Assembly (NCBI RefSeq): GCF_014207905.1
Contig: NZ_JACHLB010000001.1
Span: 1,366,723 to 1,430,722, forward strand
DNA length: 64,000 nt
Direction: 5' to 3'
Source: Flavobacterium notoginsengisoli
GTDB lineage: Bacteria; Bacteroidota; Bacteroidia; Flavobacteriales; Flavobacteriaceae
The notes under the pieces: model-generated
Databases searched by the model: none
What the model saw: the letters and a program-made list of their open reading frames with translations, nothing else
Told to the model about the DNA's origin: nothing
Shown here: in pieces, positions 60,667 to 64,000 of the stretch
Position numbering within the stretch: position 1 is the stretch's first letter
Layout of the letters: each line of letters opens with the position of its first letter
Translations under genes and position numbers: made by a program

Positions 60667-63567
60667 TTAAGAGTTCAAAATGTATTCTAAATTCGCTTCA
60701 ATTTCGTCATTAATATAACTTTCTTCTAAAAGCGAATCTGATAACAGCTTTTTGTTTTCCTGCAGTTTGATGATTTTTTCTTCAACCGTATTTTTAGAAA
60801 TAAATCGAACGACATTTACTTTGTTCAATTGTCCAATTCTATGAGCTCGTCCGACTCCTTGTTTTTCTGCGAAAGGATTCCACCACGGATCTAAAAATAA
60901 AACGTAAGATGCTTTAGTAATGTTTAAACCAACGCCTCCCGCTTTTAACGAAATGAAAAACAACAAAGGTTCTTCTTTCTCCTGAAATAGTTTTACTTGC
61001 TGTTCTCTTTTGCTTGCAGGAGTTTCTCCCGTAATTTCGCAATATTGAATCTTGTTTTCCTTGCACCAATCGGTGTAAAACCCAAGATTAGTAACAAACG
61101 AACTGAAAATAATTACCTTTTGTTTTTCGTGGACCAAAGTTTCCAGATAATTCGTAACCGCAATATATTTTCCAGAATCAATTTCCGATTCCTGATCGAC
61201 CATTTTCGGGTGATTACTCAATTGTCTTAATTTCATCAGCGTATTAATAATGCTGATTTTATCAGGACTTGAGCCATCGGTTTTTAGTAAAAAGTTACGT
61301 GCTTTAGATTTTTCTTTTTCGTATAATTTTTCCTGTTCAGGATCCATTTCGCAATAATAAATCTGCTCAGATAATTCGGGTAAATCTTTTAAAACCTGTT
61401 CTTTGGTTCGTCGCAAAATATAAGGCTGAACAAGGTTTTTTAGTTCTGATAAAATAGTTTCGTCTTGTCTTTTTTCAATTGGAGTTTTAAAATTGTCCAT
61501 GAAAAATTTATAATTCCCCAAAATATCTGGATTTATAAATTGCATTTGTGACCATAAATCGTCAAGCGAATTTTCGATCGGCGTACCACTCAACGCGATT
61601 TTATGAGACGTACTTATCTTATTTATAGCTTTGAAAATTTTAGAATCTTTATTTTTTATATATTGACTTTCATCTAAAATTAAATATCTAAAATCGTATT
61701 TTTCTAATATTGAAATATCACGGTGAACAATGCTGTAACTCGTAAAAATCAAATCTGTAGATTCTAATCTGCTTGCCAATTGTTTTCGGTCATTCCCCAC
61801 ATATTGCATTTTTGAGAAATGCGGAGTGAATTTCAACGATTCATTATACCAGTTAAAAACCAATGACGAAGGCAAAACAATCAAAGTTTTAAGAGGTTCT
61901 CTTTCGATTGTAGTTTCGTTTGAAAACAAATCAAAATTGGTTGTTTTGGTTGTAAAACCTAATTGTTCCTGCACCGCAACTAAAACAGCCAAAGTCTGCA
62001 ATGTTTTTCCAAGTCCCATGTCATCGGCCAGACAAGCACCTAAATTGGAATTGAAATGCCCCAGAAGCCATTGTACGCCTTCAATTTGATAAGGTCTCAA
62101 AGTAGCTTTCAGTAAATCTGAAGCTTTGTATTCTGCTTTATGAGTTATATCGTCTTTAATTTCTGGAATGGCGTCCAAAGCGGTAAAATTGCTTTTACGC
62201 AACAGCAGATTTCCGTTTTCTGTTTTGGCTAATTTTGCCAGTGAACTGTATTTGCTAAACCATTCCAACGGAATCAAGAAATAGTTTCCGTCAGGCAATT
62301 GGAATAGTCTTTCTTTGCTTTTTATGTTTGGAATGATTTCGCTGAAATTAATTTTGTACGAACCAATTGTAATGATGATTTTAATATCAAACCAATCTCC
62401 GGCAGTTTCTTTTGAAGCTGAAACAATATGGTTTTCAGTAATAATTTCTTTGCTTTCGGCTTTCAGATTTTCAATTGTAAATCCTAGATTTTCAAGTTCT
62501 TCTTTGTGATCAATAATAAATTGAATATTGGTGTAGGGATCTGAATTTTCAGTTTCAGAATCTAATCCGTAAAACTCATTTTTGATTATCGTTAAACCGA
62601 GTTCAGCTAATTTATCAGTATAAAAACTTTCCTCAGAACTTCTTTTAAATTGAATAATTTTGGGTTGATTCGCAATACTAAAATCAACAAATGAATGCGT
62701 TTTTTTAGTTTTGGAAGCGTCAAAAGTATAACCATCATAATCAAAGAAAAGATTAAGATAATAACAGTTTTTGAAAAAATCATGAACAGGCTGAATCGTG
62801 CAGGAAATGATTTCATCGCGACTTTTGACTTCAAAACCGTTTGCTTCGATGTCTATTTTTTTTGCTATTTCGGGAATAAAACTTTTGAAATAATCATCAA
62901 CTAATTTTGACGGAATTTCAATTGATTTTTTCTTTAAAAAAGGCATCAGTTTTTTAGCGTTAAGGGCTGTTAATTGACCTAATTTTTTATCGATAATTAA
63001 CCAGCCCGGTTCGTCTAAAAGAATATCCGCTTTTTTATCCATAGGTAAAAAAGCTTTTTCATTTTCTTTTAGAGAAAGGGTATAGGTAATTCCTTCATCG
63101 TGTTTGTCAAATTGAATCTGCGGTTCAAAACAAAGCGGGCTCACATCAACTCTGGAACGATAAAAATCTTTTTCTGGTCCGATGTTTAAAGACAACGGAA
63201 ATTGCTCTTTTACAATTAAATCATAAAAGGAACCGAGATGAAATTTTAAATGCTGACGAATTGCAAAATCAATTTTAGAATCTTTTTGTAAATCGGCAAT
63301 AGTTTTAGCCGATTTGATTTTGGCGCTGAATTTCTTAAAGATAAATTCAGGTTTCAAAGATTCGCAGGCAGTCAGAATTTTTTTTGAATTAGAATCTAAG
63401 TTATCATAAACAATCCCGAAGCTTTGCATTACGCCAAGACTTGCTTTTTTATCCAGATATTTAACTTCATCAGTATGCTCAACAATGTAGGCGGTCGGAA
63501 TATAAGTGTTGAGGTTTTTTTCTAAACTGATGTCAAAGCAAAATTGAAATGATTTTGTAGGTTCCAA
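60667..63567 (-). CDS. SNF2-family DEAD/DEAH-box ATPase
   Basis: The 966-residue protein has a long N-terminal region of about 460 residues with no clear motif, then a SNF2/Swi2 ATPase. It has Walker A DDMGLGKT (near residue 520), the box II DESQ, ALSGTPIENS (motif III), and the C-terminal VGRAHRIGQ with AGGVGLN. Such bacterial enzymes (RapA/HepA-like) may remodel nucleoprotein complexes; the target is unknown. The plug gene is 74 bases downstream. Confidence 0.93.
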   Translation of the reverse strand: MEPTKSFQFCFDISLEKNLNTYIPTAYIVEHTDEVKYLDKKASLGVMQSFGIVYDNLDSNSKKILTACESLKPEFIFKKFSAKIKSAKTIADLQKDSKIDFAIRQHLKFHLGSFYDLIVKEQFPLSLNIGPEKDFYRSRVDVSPLCFEPQIQFDKHDEGITYTLSLKENEKAFLPMDKKADILLDEPGWLIIDKKLGQLTALNAKKLMPFLKKKSIEIPSKLVDDYFKSFIPEIAKKIDIEANGFEVKSRDEIISCTIQPVHDFFKNCYYLNLFFDYDGYTFDASKTKKTHSFVDFSIANQPKIIQFKRSSEESFYTDKLAELGLTIIKNEFYGLDSETENSDPYTNIQFIIDHKEELENLGFTIENLKAESKEIITENHIVSASKETAGDWFDIKIIITIGSYKINFSEIIPNIKSKERLFQLPDGNYFLIPLEWFSKYSSLAKLAKTENGNLLLRKSNFTALDAIPEIKDDITHKAEYKASDLLKATLRPYQIEGVQWLLGHFNSNLGACLADDMGLGKTLQTLAVLVAVQEQLGFTTKTTNFDLFSNETTIEREPLKTLIVLPSSLVFNWYNESLKFTPHFSKMQYVGNDRKQLASRLESTDLIFTSYSIVHRDISILEKYDFRYLILDESQYIKNKDSKIFKAINKISTSHKIALSGTPIENSLDDLWSQMQFINPDILGNYKFFMDNFKTPIEKRQDETILSELKNLVQPYILRRTKEQVLKDLPELSEQIYYCEMDPEQEKLYEKEKSKARNFLLKTDGSSPDKISIINTLMKLRQLSNHPKMVDQESEIDSGKYIAVTNYLETLVHEKQKVIIFSSFVTNLGFYTDWCKENKIQYCEITGETPASKREQQVKLFQEKEEPLLFFISLKAGGVGLNITKASYVLFLDPWWNPFAEKQGVGRAHRIGQLNKVNVVRFISKNTVEEKIIKLQENKKLLSDSLLEESYINDEIEANLEYILNS

Positions 63568-63601
63568 GATTTTAGGGTAGGTTTGGTTAGGCTTATAAAA
63601 A

Positions 63602-63643
63602 TTAAAAAGTTTTCAAAATAGGGCTATTCTGAAAACTTTTTAA
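63602..63643 (-). terminator. terminator after the methyltransferase gene
   Basis: TTAAAAAGTTTTC (63602-63614) and GAAAACTTTTTAA (63631-63643) form a 13-bp stem. It lies 33 bases after the methyltransferase stop. Confidence 0.75.
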
Positions 63644-63675
63644 ATGAACTTATTTCACTTATATGGTAGAAAAAA

Positions 63676-64000
63676 TTAGTTTTCCTGTGGTTTAAAGCAA
63701 AGAGGGATAATTTCGCCTTTTGCCAAACAATATTTTTCAACCAATTCTGGTGCTATTTTATTAGTGTAATCTTCTTCAATTACAATAAAGCCAATGCTTC
63801 TTAATTTGTCAAAATAGTCGCGCCCGTAAATGCGAACGTGATCGTATTGACCAAAAATTCTAGCACGCTCTTTCTGATCTGTAATAGAATCATCTGCAAA
63901 TGTAACGTCACGATTTAAATCCTGAGGAATTTGAAGAATCGCCATTCCGCCTGGTTTTAAAACACGGAATAATTCCTGCATCGCTTTCGTATCATCTGGA
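63676..64000 (-). CDS. class I SAM-dependent methyltransferase, C-terminal part (partial)
   Basis: The visible C-terminal part continues in frame to the window edge (codons DDTKAMQEL... at the end). The segment ELFRVLKPGGMAILQIPQD is motif post-II/IV of UbiE/COQ5-type small-molecule methyltransferases, and the end is a variable tail. The SAM-binding glycine motif is outside the window, so only the family is claimed. Confidence 0.8.
   Translation of the reverse strand, partial: PDDTKAMQELFRVLKPGGMAILQIPQDLNRDVTFADDSITDQKERARIFGQYDHVRIYGRDYFDKLRSIGFIVIEEDYTNKIAPELVEKYCLAKGEIIPLCFKPQEN

Overview
The window is low-GC DNA with the gene content and signals of a Flavobacterium-type member of the Bacteroidota. 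Evidence includes a type IX secretion (T9SS) cargo protein with a type B C-terminal sorting domain, a T9SS plug-family protein, a FolK-deoxynucleoside kinase fusion, many AraC/DUF/GH3 genes typical of the group, lack of strong Shine-Dalgarno sequences, and recurrent TTTG-N17-24-TAnnTTTG promoters. It reads as chromosomal core and near-core DNA. I see no prophage, insertion sequence, CRISPR array or rRNA operon.

Layout. 1-5.1 kb: end of a hydrolase, a holin-like membrane protein, then the proteostasis block tig, clpP, clpX and a lipoprotein L,D-transpeptidase. 5.1-8.6 kb: a DJ-1/AraC regulator divergent from an alternating VOC / SRPBCC / VOC / SRPBCC / PhnB-like VOC series. 8.7-15.3 kb: serB, a GH3-family gene followed by three small unknown genes, a DUF2797 gene and a family 9 glycosyltransferase. 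15.4-22.3 kb: AsmA-like envelope protein, an sppA-hydrolase pair and the folK-dNK fusion. 22.3-30.4 kb: a large LRR/C-type-lectin/Ig T9SS cargo, a TrmH-like methyltransferase, a DUF1573 protein, mutS with a TTG start, tRNA-Gly and tRNA-Leu, a DUF1508 protein, and a tiny alanine-heptad lipoprotein resembling Braun's lipoprotein. 30.7-36.8 kb: waaA, a DegT aminotransferase plus galE, a DMT transporter, fabD and a DUF983 protein. 36.9-46.2 kb: an AraC regulator, YceI and pirin genes sharing one operator, a RamB/ScfR-like regulator divergent from the glyoxylate shunt genes aceB-aceA, and a purT-DUF-crp operon. 47.7-64 kb: a U32 peptidase, an outer-membrane barrel, a PA2169-like protein, aspartate-type aminotransferase, fatty acid desaturase, rsmG, an unknown protein, a lipoprotein beta-carbonic anhydrase, pruA, apaG, the T9SS plug protein, a SNF2 helicase and a truncated methyltransferase.

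Intergenic DNA is rich in structure. A 98-100 bp inverted-repeat family occurs in four full copies and one half copy, one full copy with matched changes on both arms. A second family occurs two or three times, and several other long inverted repeats and slipped CTTAG repeats are present. The strongest regulatory observation is a 16-bp FNR-geometry palindrome placed exactly 22 bp upstream of the -7 element of both the YceI and the pirin genes. The aceB/regulator intergenic region holds a second, perfect 16-bp palindrome.

Limits: all family names come from reading motifs, not from a database search. Promoters and terminators are motif-based. Start codons were chosen by motif alignment, signal peptides and spacing.
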